This document shows positions 24,872-32,856 of a stretch of DNA of 40,352 nt, one piece after another. The notes beneath the pieces were generated by a model. That model made no database searches. It was not told the origin of the DNA and saw only the letters and a list, made by a program, of their open reading frames with translations. A program made the translations under genes and the position numbers. Source of the stretch: a bacterium. GTDB lineage: Bacteria; Bacillota; Clostridia; Oscillospirales; Acutalibacteraceae. The first letter of the stretch is position 1. The number at the start of each line of letters is the position of its first letter. The stretch spans positions 1 through 40,352 of the forward strand of contig JAHKVW010000012.1 in NCBI GenBank assembly GCA_020624805.1, read 5' to 3'.

Positions 24872-26203
24872 ATGAAACATATGATTCGATGGCTCTGTAT
24901 CATGTTCGCGCTGATCGTCCTCTTTACCTGCGCTTTTTCCGCGCCGGTGGGAGCGCTCAGCTTTGAATGTGACGTAGAGCAGTATTCCGATACGCTGTTG
25001 ATGATCAACCTGGATACCGATATGGAGGTCTATGCCAAGGAGGCGGACACCAAGCGCTATCCTTCCTCTTTGACCAAGATCATGACCTATATCGTCGCGG
25101 CGGAGTATTTTGATGATTTTGATACCAAGATCCCGATCAAGCAGACCTGCATCGACAGTGTGTTGGAGCAGGGGCTTTCCTGTACCGGCGTCGACTGGTA
25201 TGTCGGCGATTCGCTGACGGTGGAGAACCTGTTGTACGCCTTGATGCTCCCCACCGGCGATGACGCCGCGATGGTGCTGGCGGATTACATCGGTGAGGGC
25301 AATATCCAGACCTTCGTCGATAAAATGAATACAAAGGCGGAAGAGCTCGGGTGCTCCGATACCCATTTTACCAATCCGTTCGGTGTTCATGATGAGAACC
25401 ATTACACGACGGCGCGCGATCTGTTCAAGATCACCAAGCACGCGATGGGGCAGCCGCTCTTTTCCAAGATCTGCAATACGTCGACCTATTACGCCAAAGA
25501 GAATGATGACGTACCGTTCATCACGAGCAACTGGCTGATCGATCCGGCGCGCGGCGGTGATTATTATTATGTTTACGCGACCGGCGTCAAGAACGCAACT
25601 TCGCCTCAGGCGGGACGCTGTCTGGTGTCTACCGCGGTATACGACGGTTACTCCTATATGTGCATCGCTCTGCATGCCCCGTACGACGAGAAAAAGGAAG
25701 AGAACGAGCAGTACTGTATGTTGGAAGCCGCCAATATGTTTCGCTGGGCGTTTTTGAACCTATCCTTTGTTACTCCTGTGACCAAGGATACGCCTGTTTG
25801 TGAGCAAAAGATCGACCATGCGTGGGATACCAAGAGCATCCTTCTGGTGCCTCAGACCGACTGTAATGTCATCCTGCCGCAGGGCTATTCGGAGGGTGAC
25901 GTCAAGATCACGCCCGACAGCACCGATCCCGTCAGCGCGCCGATCAAAAAGGGCGACATCATCACTACCGCCACCGTATACTATAAGAACGAGCCGTTTA
26001 CGCAGATCAATCTGGTGTCGAACGATGACGTCGGCGTCAGCCCGATCCTGTATACGACTGACGCGATAAGAGGCGTGTTGACCTCACCGTGGTTCTTGAT
26101 CGCGGTCGGACTGGTCGTTATCCTCTTCATCATCTATGTTTCGGTTTCTTCCTCTTACGCGAAGAAGCGTAAACGCGATCATAAGAAAACTAAAATCAAG
26201 TAA
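24872..26203 (+). CDS. Membrane-anchored D,D-carboxypeptidase-like protein 2 (altered active site)
   Basis: A 443-residue peptidase S11 relative with a signal peptide (residues 1-30) and a C-terminal membrane span (WFLIAVGLVVILFIIYV) followed by a basic cytoplasmic tail. SLTK at 66-69 keeps the catalytic serine and lysine, but SxN is replaced by TGD (128-130) and KTG by ATG in YVYATGVKN. The rest of the domain matches D-alanyl-D-alanine carboxypeptidases that trim peptidoglycan stem peptides. Activity is doubtful given two altered motifs. It is 3 bp from paralogue 1, with GGAGGG before its ATG, so the two are one operon and probably arose by duplication. Confidence 0.85.
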   Translation: MKHMIRWLCIMFALIVLFTCAFSAPVGALSFECDVEQYSDTLLMINLDTDMEVYAKEADTKRYPSSLTKIMTYIVAAEYFDDFDTKIPIKQTCIDSVLEQGLSCTGVDWYVGDSLTVENLLYALMLPTGDDAAMVLADYIGEGNIQTFVDKMNTKAEELGCSDTHFTNPFGVHDENHYTTARDLFKITKHAMGQPLFSKICNTSTYYAKENDDVPFITSNWLIDPARGGDYYYVYATGVKNATSPQAGRCLVSTAVYDGYSYMCIALHAPYDEKKEENEQYCMLEAANMFRWAFLNLSFVTPVTKDTPVCEQKIDHAWDTKSILLVPQTDCNVILPQGYSEGDVKITPDSTDPVSAPIKKGDIITTATVYYKNEPFTQINLVSNDDVGVSPILYTTDAIRGVLTSPWFLIAVGLVVILFIIYVSVSSSYAKKRKRDHKKTKIK

Positions 26204-26206
26204 GCA

Positions 26207-26236
26207 GATCGGCGCTCAAACGCGCCGGTCTTTTGT
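26207..26236 (+). terminator. Terminator after the carboxypeptidase-like pair
   Basis: GATCGGCGC pairs with GCGCCGGTC around TCAAAC, followed by TTTTGTT. Confidence 0.8.
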
Positions 26237-26277
26237 TATGGCTGTGACGCGATCGGTATAATTTACAAAACCTTAAC

Positions 26278-26306
26278 TTGACAGTGCCCGATCCTTCATA
26301 TACAAT
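26278..26306 (+). promoter_or_regulatory. Sigma-A promoter of the 26.4-kb membrane protein gene
   Basis: TTGACA at 26278-26283, 17-bp spacer, TACAAT at 26301-26306. Confidence 0.75.
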
Positions 26307-26381
26307 ATATGGTAGCTATATTGATGAATACTGACTTGTATCGCTGAGAACGCTGTTGTTGACGCGGTATGGTTTGTTATA

Positions 26382-27521
26382 ATGAGTATGATTATGAAAA
26401 CCAAACTTGCATGGATCCCGTTTGTACCGCTCTTTCTGGCGGCAGGTTTTCTGAAACTCGCTCAGGGTTTTATGCCGGACGGAGGTCTGATGGGATTAAG
26501 CTCGCTGCAGCTGGATTATTGTTATATCGGCGCTTGCGTACTGATCTTTTTGTTCACCTTGCTGTTTGTCCTTTTGGATAAAAAAATCGCGCAGTATTAT
26601 CTGCCGCATAAGAATTTCCCCGCGGGACTGACCGGCATCGTGTTGTCGCTGCTGCTGGCGGCTGACGGCGGTTTCACCATTTTTCAGGTGTTCAGCTCGG
26701 GCAAGATCTCCGTATTAGAGATCCTCGGCGCGGTGTTTTCACTTTTATCCGCTGTGGTATTCATCGTTCTCGGTTTGAATCATTCTTTCCGCTATAAGGA
26801 AGGAAAGAGCTTATCTTTGATCAACGTGATCCCCGCGATCTTCTGCGGCGTCAGGATGATCCTCAGCTTTGTGCAGTTCACGACGATCTCGATCCGCTTG
26901 GCGGATGTCAGCTCCCTGATCTGCTATATTTTCGCGACACTGTTCTTCTTCAATTACGCGGTCGTGTTGTCGCGGATCAAGACCAAAAACGCGCTGAAAT
27001 CCTGCTTTGTTTTCGGCTTGCCCGCTGTTGCGGCATTGATCCCGTACGGGATATACCATCTGGTGTTCCGATTCGATTCCGAGTTGATACTCAAAAACGC
27101 GCAGCCTCTCGAGATGCTGTTGCTCGGTCTGTATATTCTGTTTGTACTGATCGAAATAACCATGTTCGTTCGTGAAAAAGAGGAAGTCACACTGATCGAG
27201 GAGGAAGAAGCGCCGGTTGTTAATGTCGCTGCCGAGAAAGTCGAGGGCTTTATCGCCAGCAACTCCTGCGAGGATGAAAACGACAGCGTCGATGATACAT
27301 CCTATCTCGAGAATCGTGATACCGAGGGTTTTCTGTATCAGGACACGCGCCGGATCAACGATAATCCCGAGGACAATGATGAAACGAAGAATGATGTGGA
27401 AAACTATTTGACCGAGATCCAGAAAGAAAACGATGAAGATGACGACGGACCGAAGAATTATGAAGAACGTCTGGATGAGATCGATAAATTGATCCTGGAT
27501 ATCAACAGTAAAACCGATTGA
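26382..27521 (+). CDS. Eight-span membrane protein with acidic cytoplasmic tail (unknown function)
   Basis: A 379-residue protein not recognised as a named family. Residues 1-265 hold about eight hydrophobic segments, beginning LAWIPFVPLFLAAGF and ending MLLLGLYILFVLIEI. Residues about 275-379 are soluble and very acidic, with runs such as EEEEA, DENDSVDD, PEDNDE and ENDEDDDG, and look disordered, apart from a possible helix at NYEERLDEIDKLILDI. No catalytic motif is visible. Three in-frame ATGs (26382, 26388, 26394) lie together without a good ribosome binding site, so the exact start is open. It has its own promoter and lies between two secreted or surface-protein genes. Confidence 0.75.
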   Translation: MSMIMKTKLAWIPFVPLFLAAGFLKLAQGFMPDGGLMGLSSLQLDYCYIGACVLIFLFTLLFVLLDKKIAQYYLPHKNFPAGLTGIVLSLLLAADGGFTIFQVFSSGKISVLEILGAVFSLLSAVVFIVLGLNHSFRYKEGKSLSLINVIPAIFCGVRMILSFVQFTTISIRLADVSSLICYIFATLFFFNYAVVLSRIKTKNALKSCFVFGLPAVAALIPYGIYHLVFRFDSELILKNAQPLEMLLLGLYILFVLIEITMFVREKEEVTLIEEEEAPVVNVAAEKVEGFIASNSCEDENDSVDDTSYLENRDTEGFLYQDTRRINDNPEDNDETKNDVENYLTEIQKENDEDDDGPKNYEERLDEIDKLILDINSKTD

Positions 27522-27558
27522 TATAATGAATGAAACGATCTGAAAGGTGGGTGATAGC

Positions 27559-28959
27559 ATGAAAAGACTGTGGTGTTGTATCATGGTTTGTTTGATGCTG
27601 TTCTCTTCTTTTTTTACTGTTTCGGCATTTGCGGCTCATGAGGATTTTGACGTCCGATCCGGCGTGCTGATCAAATACAACGGCAGTGACGTTGATGTGA
27701 CCATCCCCGCGCACATTACCGCGATCGGAAATGAGGCGTTCACCGGTAATACCAAGGTGCAGAGTGTCAGATTGAATGACACGGTCCGAGTGATAGGGGA
27801 CAGGGCCTTCTATTGCTGTTCCTCTTTACATAGTGTTACGCAGGGCGATAACATCACCGAGGTCGGCGATCTCGCCTTTTACGGTACGCCGTATCTGGAT
27901 AACTCCGGCGATAAATATGTGATGCTCGGCAGTGTGCTGCTCTGGTATAACGGCACCTCCGACAGCGTCACGATCCCTTCTCGTTGTACATCGGTCGCTT
28001 CTTATGCCTTCGCGCGCTGTGAATACCTCAAATCCTTCACCGCGTATGACGGCTTGAGCAATATCGGGACAGGCGCTTTTTACGGCTGCTCCAAACTCGA
28101 ATCCGTGAACCTTCCCTCGACGCTCAGCGCGGTCGGCGCTTATGCTTTTGATGGTACGCCGTATCTGAAGAATGCGGGTGAATATGCTGTCGCGGGCGAC
28201 GGAGTGCTGCTGCGTTATCAGGGATCGGATACCGAGATCGAGCTCCCCGACACGATCAATAGGATCGCTTCCCATGCTTTTGTCAGCTCCAAGCTTAGAT
28301 CCGTTACGATCCCCGAGAGTGTATACGCGATCGACGCTTATGCCTTTGCCGACTGTACCGGTCTGGAATCTATTCAGAATTCCGAGGGCTTGGTGACTAT
28401 CGGCGACGGTGCGTTCAGAGGCTGCAAGAGCCTTGCTCAGTTCAAGACCCCTGAGAGCTTATCCTATATCGGTCAGCTTGCGTTCAACGGTGACTGCGCG
28501 ATCAACAACGCCGTGCTTCGCGGCGATCATCTGACCGTTTCTTATAACGCGTTCAAGGGCTGTGATTCGATGCGCTATGTGCTGATGTCAGAGGGCGTAG
28601 CTCAGCTTTATGATAATGCCTTTGACGGATGTACCGCGCTGGAGGGCATTTCCATCTCGCCCAAAACGACCGATATCAGCGCTTCGGCGCTCAGCGGCTG
28701 TACCAATGCTGTTGTATGCTGTGAACAGGATTCTGAGGCGGAAACCGCTCTTTCCGGTCATATGATCAATAACGTGATGGGAGATGCTGACAGCAGCGGT
28801 GTACTCGATGTTGTCGACGCGACGACGATCCAGTGTTATATCGCGTATTTGGTGAAACTCAACGGTACGCAGACGGCTTCGTCGGATGTGAATTTCGACG
28901 GCACGATCAATATCATGGATGCGTATATCTGTCAGTTGAAATCCGTCCATTTGCTTTAG
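27559..28959 (+). CDS. Secreted BspA-type leucine-rich repeat protein with C-terminal dockerin
   Basis: A 466-residue secreted protein. A signal peptide covers about residues 1-27 (CCIMVCLMLFSSFFTVSAFA). Residues about 40-390 are BspA/LRR_5 repeats of the pattern IG..AF.GC..L.SV.LP...  , for example IGDGAFRGCKSLAQF. The last about 60 residues are a type I-like dockerin with two calcium loops, DADSSGVLDVVDATTIQ and DVNFDGTINIMDAYICQ. Dockerins bind cohesins, tying proteins into cellulosomes or onto the cell surface; the LRR part probably mediates adhesion. No cohesin or glycosidase is in the window. The ATG at 27559 follows AAAGGTGG. The gene shares no promoter obvious to me and may be co-transcribed with the upstream membrane protein. 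Confidence 0.88.
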   Translation: MKRLWCCIMVCLMLFSSFFTVSAFAAHEDFDVRSGVLIKYNGSDVDVTIPAHITAIGNEAFTGNTKVQSVRLNDTVRVIGDRAFYCCSSLHSVTQGDNITEVGDLAFYGTPYLDNSGDKYVMLGSVLLWYNGTSDSVTIPSRCTSVASYAFARCEYLKSFTAYDGLSNIGTGAFYGCSKLESVNLPSTLSAVGAYAFDGTPYLKNAGEYAVAGDGVLLRYQGSDTEIELPDTINRIASHAFVSSKLRSVTIPESVYAIDAYAFADCTGLESIQNSEGLVTIGDGAFRGCKSLAQFKTPESLSYIGQLAFNGDCAINNAVLRGDHLTVSYNAFKGCDSMRYVLMSEGVAQLYDNAFDGCTALEGISISPKTTDISASALSGCTNAVVCCEQDSEAETALSGHMINNVMGDADSSGVLDVVDATTIQCYIAYLVKLNGTQTASSDVNFDGTINIMDAYICQLKSVHLL

Positions 28960-28976
28960 TTTTTTGTGATTAACCA

Positions 28977-29005
28977 TTGACAGCCGCCTTTTTAGGTGAT
29001 ATATT
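28977..29005 (+). promoter_or_regulatory. Sigma-A promoter of thrS
   Basis: TTGACA at 28977-28982, 17-bp spacer, TATATT at 29000-29005. Confidence 0.85.
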
Positions 29006-29011
29006 AATCTT

Positions 29012-29353
29012 TGAAATATCGAATAGGGGACAATGTCCGCTGTTTCCGTGTTGACAGAGAGTCGTCGGTCGGTGCAAGACGGCACGCGCATAGCGGGATA
29101 CCACCCCTCATATCGTATTCTATTGTCATTGCGAGGCTTTTGCCGTGGCAATCTCAACTAATGGAAGGATATGTCTCGCTCAGGAAATGGGGCGACGTGT
29201 GCCGCGTTAAGGCAGATAATGAGGATATTCATACCGATCGTTGTTGCAAGGTATTTAAGCCGTGACGCTCTCAATCGATTTGTGATGAATATCGAATCAG
29301 GTGGAACCGCGTCAATACGCCCTGTTATTTCTTCGGAAATAGCAGGGCTTTTA
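29012..29353 (+). promoter_or_regulatory. Threonine T-box leader
   Basis: Stem I has AGAGAG and GGTCGGTGCAAGAC near 29056-29080. The base helix GGGG/CCCC (near 29025 and 29104) places the specifier at ACC, a threonine codon, in GGATACCACCCC. The T-box motif AGGTGGAACCGCG is at 29299-29311; TGGA predicts discriminator U, as in bacterial tRNA-Thr. The terminator is CCCTGTTATTTC/GAAATAGCAGGG followed by CTTTTATT. The leader lets uncharged tRNA-Thr raise thrS expression. An ATTGC/GCAAT repeat lies inside at 29125-29158. Confidence 0.93.
29125..29158. repeat. ATTGC...GCAAT palindromic repeat inside the thrS T-box
   Basis: GTCATTGCGAGGC, TTTT loop, GCCGTGGCAATCTCAAC. It is placed just 3' of Stem I, as in the other T-box leader. 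Confidence 0.88.
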
Positions 29354-29362
29354 TTATGAATT

Positions 29363-29400
29363 GTCATTGCGAGGCATTTATGCCGTGGCAATCTCAACCG
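29363..29400. repeat. ATTGC...GCAAT palindromic repeat before thrS
   Basis: GTCATTGCGAGGCA, TTTA loop, TGCCGTGGCAATCTCAACC. It sits between the T-box terminator and the thrS ribosome binding site. Confidence 0.88.
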
Positions 29401-29425
29401 AATAAACAAAAAGGAGAGGATCAAT

Positions 29426-31369
29426 ATGATCAATGTAGAATTAAAAGGCGGAGTGGTACAGCAGTTTGAAGAAAACATCACTCCCGCTCAGATCGCCAAG
29501 TCCATTTCCATGGGACTGTATAAAAACGTATGCGCCGCGCTGATCGACGGCAAGGTGTGCGACCTGCGCACCGAGCTGACCGCTGACTGCAAGGTGGAAT
29601 TGCTGACCTTCGATAACGACGAGGGCAAGCAGGCGTTCTGGCATACGACCTCTCATATTCTCGCGCAGGCGGTCAAGCGTCTGTATCCGGAAGCCAAGCT
29701 CGCGATCGGTCCGTCCATCGACGAAGGCTTCTACTATGACTTTGATGTTGAAAAGCCCTTTGACAGTGAAGATCTCTTAAAGATCGAGGCTGAGATGAAG
29801 AAGATCGTCAAGTCCGGCATCGAGATCTCCCGCTTTGAGAAAGCGCCGCAGGACGCGCTCGATTTTCTGAATGAGATCGCAGAGCCCTATAAGGTGGAGC
29901 TCGCTTCCGAACACGCCGGCAAGGGCGAGCCGATCAGCTTCTATAAACAGGCGGAATTCGTCGATCTGTGCGCGGGTCCTCACCTGATGTCCGTCGCTCC
30001 GGTCAAGGCGTTCAAGCTGACCAACTGTACCGGCGCTTACTGGCGCGGTGACTCTAAGAACCAGCAGCTCTGTCGTGTTTACGGTATTTCTTTCCCCAAG
30101 GCTTCCATGCTCGAGGAGTACATCACCCGTAGAGAAGAGGCGTTAAAGCGTGACCATAACAAGCTCGGCAGAGAGCTCGAGCTGTTCACCACCGTTGATT
30201 ATATCGGTCAGGGCTTGCCGATCATGCTGCCCAAGGGCGCTCGTATCATCCAGCTGCTGCAGCGTTGGGTCGAGGATCTTGAGCAAAAGAATGGTTGGCA
30301 GCTCACCAAAACGCCGTTTATGGCAAAGTCCGATCTGTACAAGATCAGCGGTCACTGGGATCATTATCAGGATGGTATGTTCATCCTCGGCGATCCCGAT
30401 AACGACGACGAGGTCTACGCACTGCGTCCGATGACCTGTCCGTTCCAGTATCAGGCGTTCCTCAATCGCGGCAGAAGCTATCGCGACCTGCCCATGCGAT
30501 TGAACGAGACATCCACGCTGTTCCGTAATGAGGCGTCCGGCGAGATGCACGGTCTGATCCGTGTCCGTCAGTTCACGATCAGTGAGGGTCATTTGATGTG
30601 TACGCCCGAGCAGCTCGAGGGTGAGTTTGAGCACTGCCTGAGCCTCGCGATCACCTGCTTGAAGACGCTGGGTCTGTATGAGGACGTATCCTATCGCTTC
30701 TCCCAGTGGGATCCCAACGACCGTGAGAAGTATATCGGCACCGAGGAAGAGTGGAACAATGTCCAGGGCATGATGGGCAAGATCCTCGATGACCTCGGCA
30801 TCGATTATAAGATCGGTATCGGTGAGGCGGCGTTCTACGGTCCCAAGCTCGATATCCAGATCAAGAACGTATTCGGTAAGGAAGATACCCTGATCACCAT
30901 CCAGATCGACCCGATGATCGCCGAAAAGTTCGGTATGGAATATGTTGACCGCGACGGCGTGAAAAAGCATCCGTTCATCATCCACCGTACCTCGATCGGC
31001 TGTTATGAGCGCACGCTGGCGCTGTTGATCGAAAAGTACGCCGGCGCGTTCCCGCTGTGGCTGGCGCCCGTACAGGTCAAGCTGCTGCCCATCGCCGACC
31101 GCCATCACGATCGTGTCTTCGAGATCGCCAAGGAGCTCGAGGATATGGGTATGCGCGTTGAGGTCGATGACCGTAACGAGAAGATCGGCTACAAGATCCG
31201 TGAGGCGCAGGTGCAGAAGATCCCTTACATGGTCATCATCGGCGACAAGGATATTGAGAACGATACCGTTTCCATCCGTCACCGCAAGGACGGCGATCTC
31301 GGCTCAATGTCCCTGAGCGAATTCAAGGACATGATGCGCGAGGAGATCGATACTAAGGCGATTAAATGA
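29426..31369 (+). CDS. thrS: Threonine--tRNA ligase
   Basis: A 647-residue class II aminoacyl-tRNA synthetase charging tRNA-Thr in the cytosol. An N-terminal TGS domain (about 1-60) is followed by the editing/SAD domain with HTTSHILAQAVKRLYP and, near residue 180, DLCAGPHL. The class II core has RPMTCPFQYQAF, FRNEASGEMHGLIRVRQFTISEGH and HRTSIGCYERTLALLIE, followed by the HGTP anticodon-binding domain (LAPVQVKLLPIAD). Zinc-binding Cys and His positions are present. Length is typical. AGGAG precedes the ATG. Expression is set by the threonine T-box upstream. Confidence 0.97.
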   Translation: MINVELKGGVVQQFEENITPAQIAKSISMGLYKNVCAALIDGKVCDLRTELTADCKVELLTFDNDEGKQAFWHTTSHILAQAVKRLYPEAKLAIGPSIDEGFYYDFDVEKPFDSEDLLKIEAEMKKIVKSGIEISRFEKAPQDALDFLNEIAEPYKVELASEHAGKGEPISFYKQAEFVDLCAGPHLMSVAPVKAFKLTNCTGAYWRGDSKNQQLCRVYGISFPKASMLEEYITRREEALKRDHNKLGRELELFTTVDYIGQGLPIMLPKGARIIQLLQRWVEDLEQKNGWQLTKTPFMAKSDLYKISGHWDHYQDGMFILGDPDNDDEVYALRPMTCPFQYQAFLNRGRSYRDLPMRLNETSTLFRNEASGEMHGLIRVRQFTISEGHLMCTPEQLEGEFEHCLSLAITCLKTLGLYEDVSYRFSQWDPNDREKYIGTEEEWNNVQGMMGKILDDLGIDYKIGIGEAAFYGPKLDIQIKNVFGKEDTLITIQIDPMIAEKFGMEYVDRDGVKKHPFIIHRTSIGCYERTLALLIEKYAGAFPLWLAPVQVKLLPIADRHHDRVFEIAKELEDMGMRVEVDDRNEKIGYKIREAQVQKIPYMVIIGDKDIENDTVSIRHRKDGDLGSMSLSEFKDMMREEIDTKAIK

Positions 31370-31373
31370 TGCG

Positions 31374-31475
31374 GTGCTGTCCAAGAGCAGACGAAGTCTG
31401 CGATTGGCTTACAGCACCCACGCAAGGATCTCCCAATCAGCCGAGCGCTTTCGCGACGGCTGATTGGCTGAGATC
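31374..31475. repeat. Two composite hairpins (relatives of the 32690 repeat)
   Basis: Hairpin 1 (31374-31417) has outer arms GTGCTGT/ACAGCAC and inner arms GCAGAC/GTCTGC, with the flanking CCAA and TTGGCTT seen also in the 32711-32745 hairpin. Hairpin 2 (31427-31475) has GATCTC/GAGATC and CAATCAGCC/GGCTGATTG. They fill the thrS-VanY gap; no T-run marks either as a terminator. Confidence 0.7.
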
Positions 31476-31516
31476 TACTGCGATATACGAAAATTGACTT
31501 ATAAAGGCAGGACAAA

Positions 31517-32314
31517 TTGAGCAGGAACCAACGAAACTTTAAACTCGGAAAAGTGAATCGCGGCGTTCTGGAGGAACAGCAGGCGCGGGAGGAAAACAAG
31601 GTACAAAACCTGCGTGCCTTGCTGTATATCCTTCCGCTGATCATGCTTGCCGTTTTGGCGGTCGGGATCTTCTTCGGGTATAAGTTTTATGTGAATTCGC
31701 TCAACGAAAAAAGTCCGATCTCTCCCTCGGAGTATATTGAGGATGACACCCAATCATCTAATCCCATGTTCTTAAAAACCGTGAGTGCCGCTTCTCCGAT
31801 CGACAAGGACTTTGTGCCCGAGACGGTCGAATGCTGCGGCATCCAAATCGCGCCCGAAGCGGCTGACGGTCTGAACAACATGGTTGCCGACGCGAAGAAG
31901 GCGGGCTTCGATCTGATGGTCGTGGAGGGCTATGTGTCCTATGACGATCAGGCAAAGCGCTATAAGGAAGAGGTAGAAAAATACCGCAAGGATTCCAAGG
32001 CGAGTCTGATCATGGCGGAGGCTCATGTCAAAAAGGAGCTGCCGCCGGCGGGGGAGAGCGAACAGCAAACGGGGCTTCTGGTCTATCTGACCGTCAAAAC
32101 CGACGGCAAGTTCGCCGATACGCCCGCCTATTCATGGCTGACCCGACACTGTGTCGATTTCGGCTTCATCCTGCGCTATCCCAATAAGGAAAACGCGGGC
32201 GGTATCTCGTATTCCTCCCATCTGTTCCGTTATGTCGGCAAGACTTACGCCCATAATATGCGTGCGTTGGATATGAATTTTGACCGCTTTACGGAGTATC
32301 TCGCGGCGCATTAA
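31517..32314 (+). CDS. VanY-like protein without zinc ligands
   Basis: A 265-residue protein with a membrane anchor at about 36-58 and a D-alanyl-D-alanine carboxypeptidase (VanY, peptidase M15B) domain from about 105. The domain frame is clear: GLNNMVADAKKAGFDLMVVEGYVSYDDQ, WLTRHCVDFGFILRYP and FRYVGKTYAHNM. But SEHQTGLAVD is SEQQTGLLVY at 181-190, and YEPWHFRYVG is YSSHLFRYVG at 232-241, so both His and the Asp zinc ligands and the catalytic Glu are replaced. It is probably a non-catalytic wall-binding protein. The start is TTG after GGCAGGA; no ATG fits. It follows thrS after a hairpin-rich gap. Confidence 0.85.
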   Translation: MSRNQRNFKLGKVNRGVLEEQQAREENKVQNLRALLYILPLIMLAVLAVGIFFGYKFYVNSLNEKSPISPSEYIEDDTQSSNPMFLKTVSAASPIDKDFVPETVECCGIQIAPEAADGLNNMVADAKKAGFDLMVVEGYVSYDDQAKRYKEEVEKYRKDSKASLIMAEAHVKKELPPAGESEQQTGLLVYLTVKTDGKFADTPAYSWLTRHCVDFGFILRYPNKENAGGISYSSHLFRYVGKTYAHNMRALDMNFDRFTEYLAAH

Positions 32315-32355
32315 GATTTCTTTTGCCCATCAGTATAAAAAATTAGAAAAAACAC

Positions 32356-32384
32356 TTGCTTTTTGCAGATTATTAGTGTATAAT
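32356..32384 (+). promoter_or_regulatory. Sigma-A promoter of rpmE
   Basis: TTGCTT at 32356-32361, 17-bp spacer ending TAGTG, TATAAT at 32379-32384. Confidence 0.8.
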
Positions 32385-32437
32385 ACCTATGTTAATTATG
32401 GCTACACGAATATGGCTATGTGAAAGAGGTGAATGAA

Positions 32438-32641
32438 ATGCAGGAAAAGATCCATCCTAATTATGGCCAGACTACCATTACCTGCGCTTGCGGTAATGTG
32501 ATCGAGACCGGCTCTACCAAGAAGGATATCCGTGTTGAAATTTGCTCCAAGTGCCATCCGTTCTTTACCGGTAAACAGAAGCTTGTTGATACAGGCGGCC
32601 GTGTTGACCGTTTCAAGAAGCGCTTCGGTATGGAGAAATAA
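32438..32641 (+). CDS. rpmE: Large ribosomal subunit protein bL31 (zinc-binding form)
   Basis: A 67-residue ribosomal protein. Four cysteines, C16, C18, C36 and C39, in the CxC...CxxC pattern mark the zinc-containing form rather than the zinc-free paralogue made under zinc shortage. [17 protein letters not shown] is the standard start, and the C-terminal [13 protein letters not shown] is also typical. The frame extends to a GTG at 32420, but AGAGGTGA lies just before the ATG at 32438. A hairpin terminator follows closely, so it is probably a single-gene unit. Confidence 0.96.
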   Translation: MQEKIHPNYGQTTITCACGNVIETGSTKKDIRVEICSKCHPFFTGKQKLVDTGGRVDRFKKRFGMEK

Positions 32642-32656
32642 TGAAAACGAGTTGAA

Positions 32657-32680
32657 GGCGGTACATCTGTACCGCCTTAC
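32657..32680 (+). terminator. Hairpin after rpmE
   Basis: GGCGGTACATCTGTACCGCC, an 8-bp stem followed by TTACTTAG. The T-run is weak. Confidence 0.6.
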
Positions 32681-32689
32681 TTAGTTAAT

Positions 32690-32823
32690 GGCTCCCTTTG
32701 GTAAAGGTGAGATTCTGTCCAAATCTTGATTTGGGTTACAGAATCCATACACCGGAGAGCTGTCAGCGTAAGCTGACTGAGGGATTGTATCTATGGAGCG
32801 AAATATGTTTCGCGACTAACCAA
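32690..32823. repeat. 134-bp multi-hairpin repeat, copy A
   Basis: It starts GGCTCCCTTTGGTAAAGG and ends near TAACCAA. Three stems: GATTCTGT/ACAGAATC (32711-32745), TCAGC/GCTGA and CGAAA/TTTCG. Copy B lies at 33534 in the same direction; the two enclose yigZ. The loop and joining sequences are shared while two stems differ in both arms. Confidence 0.85.
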
Positions 32824-32856
32824 AACATATTTTTGTGTTATTCATTTACCGGAATT

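Noticed and set aside
29426..31369. Long antisense frames across thrS, dnaG, rpoD and other genes
   Set aside because: They follow codon bias of the sense gene, have no recognisable domains and no ribosome binding sites.
32698..32856. Upstream extension of the yigZ frame
   Set aside because: It is translated repeat sequence; the family begins at the ATG at 32857.
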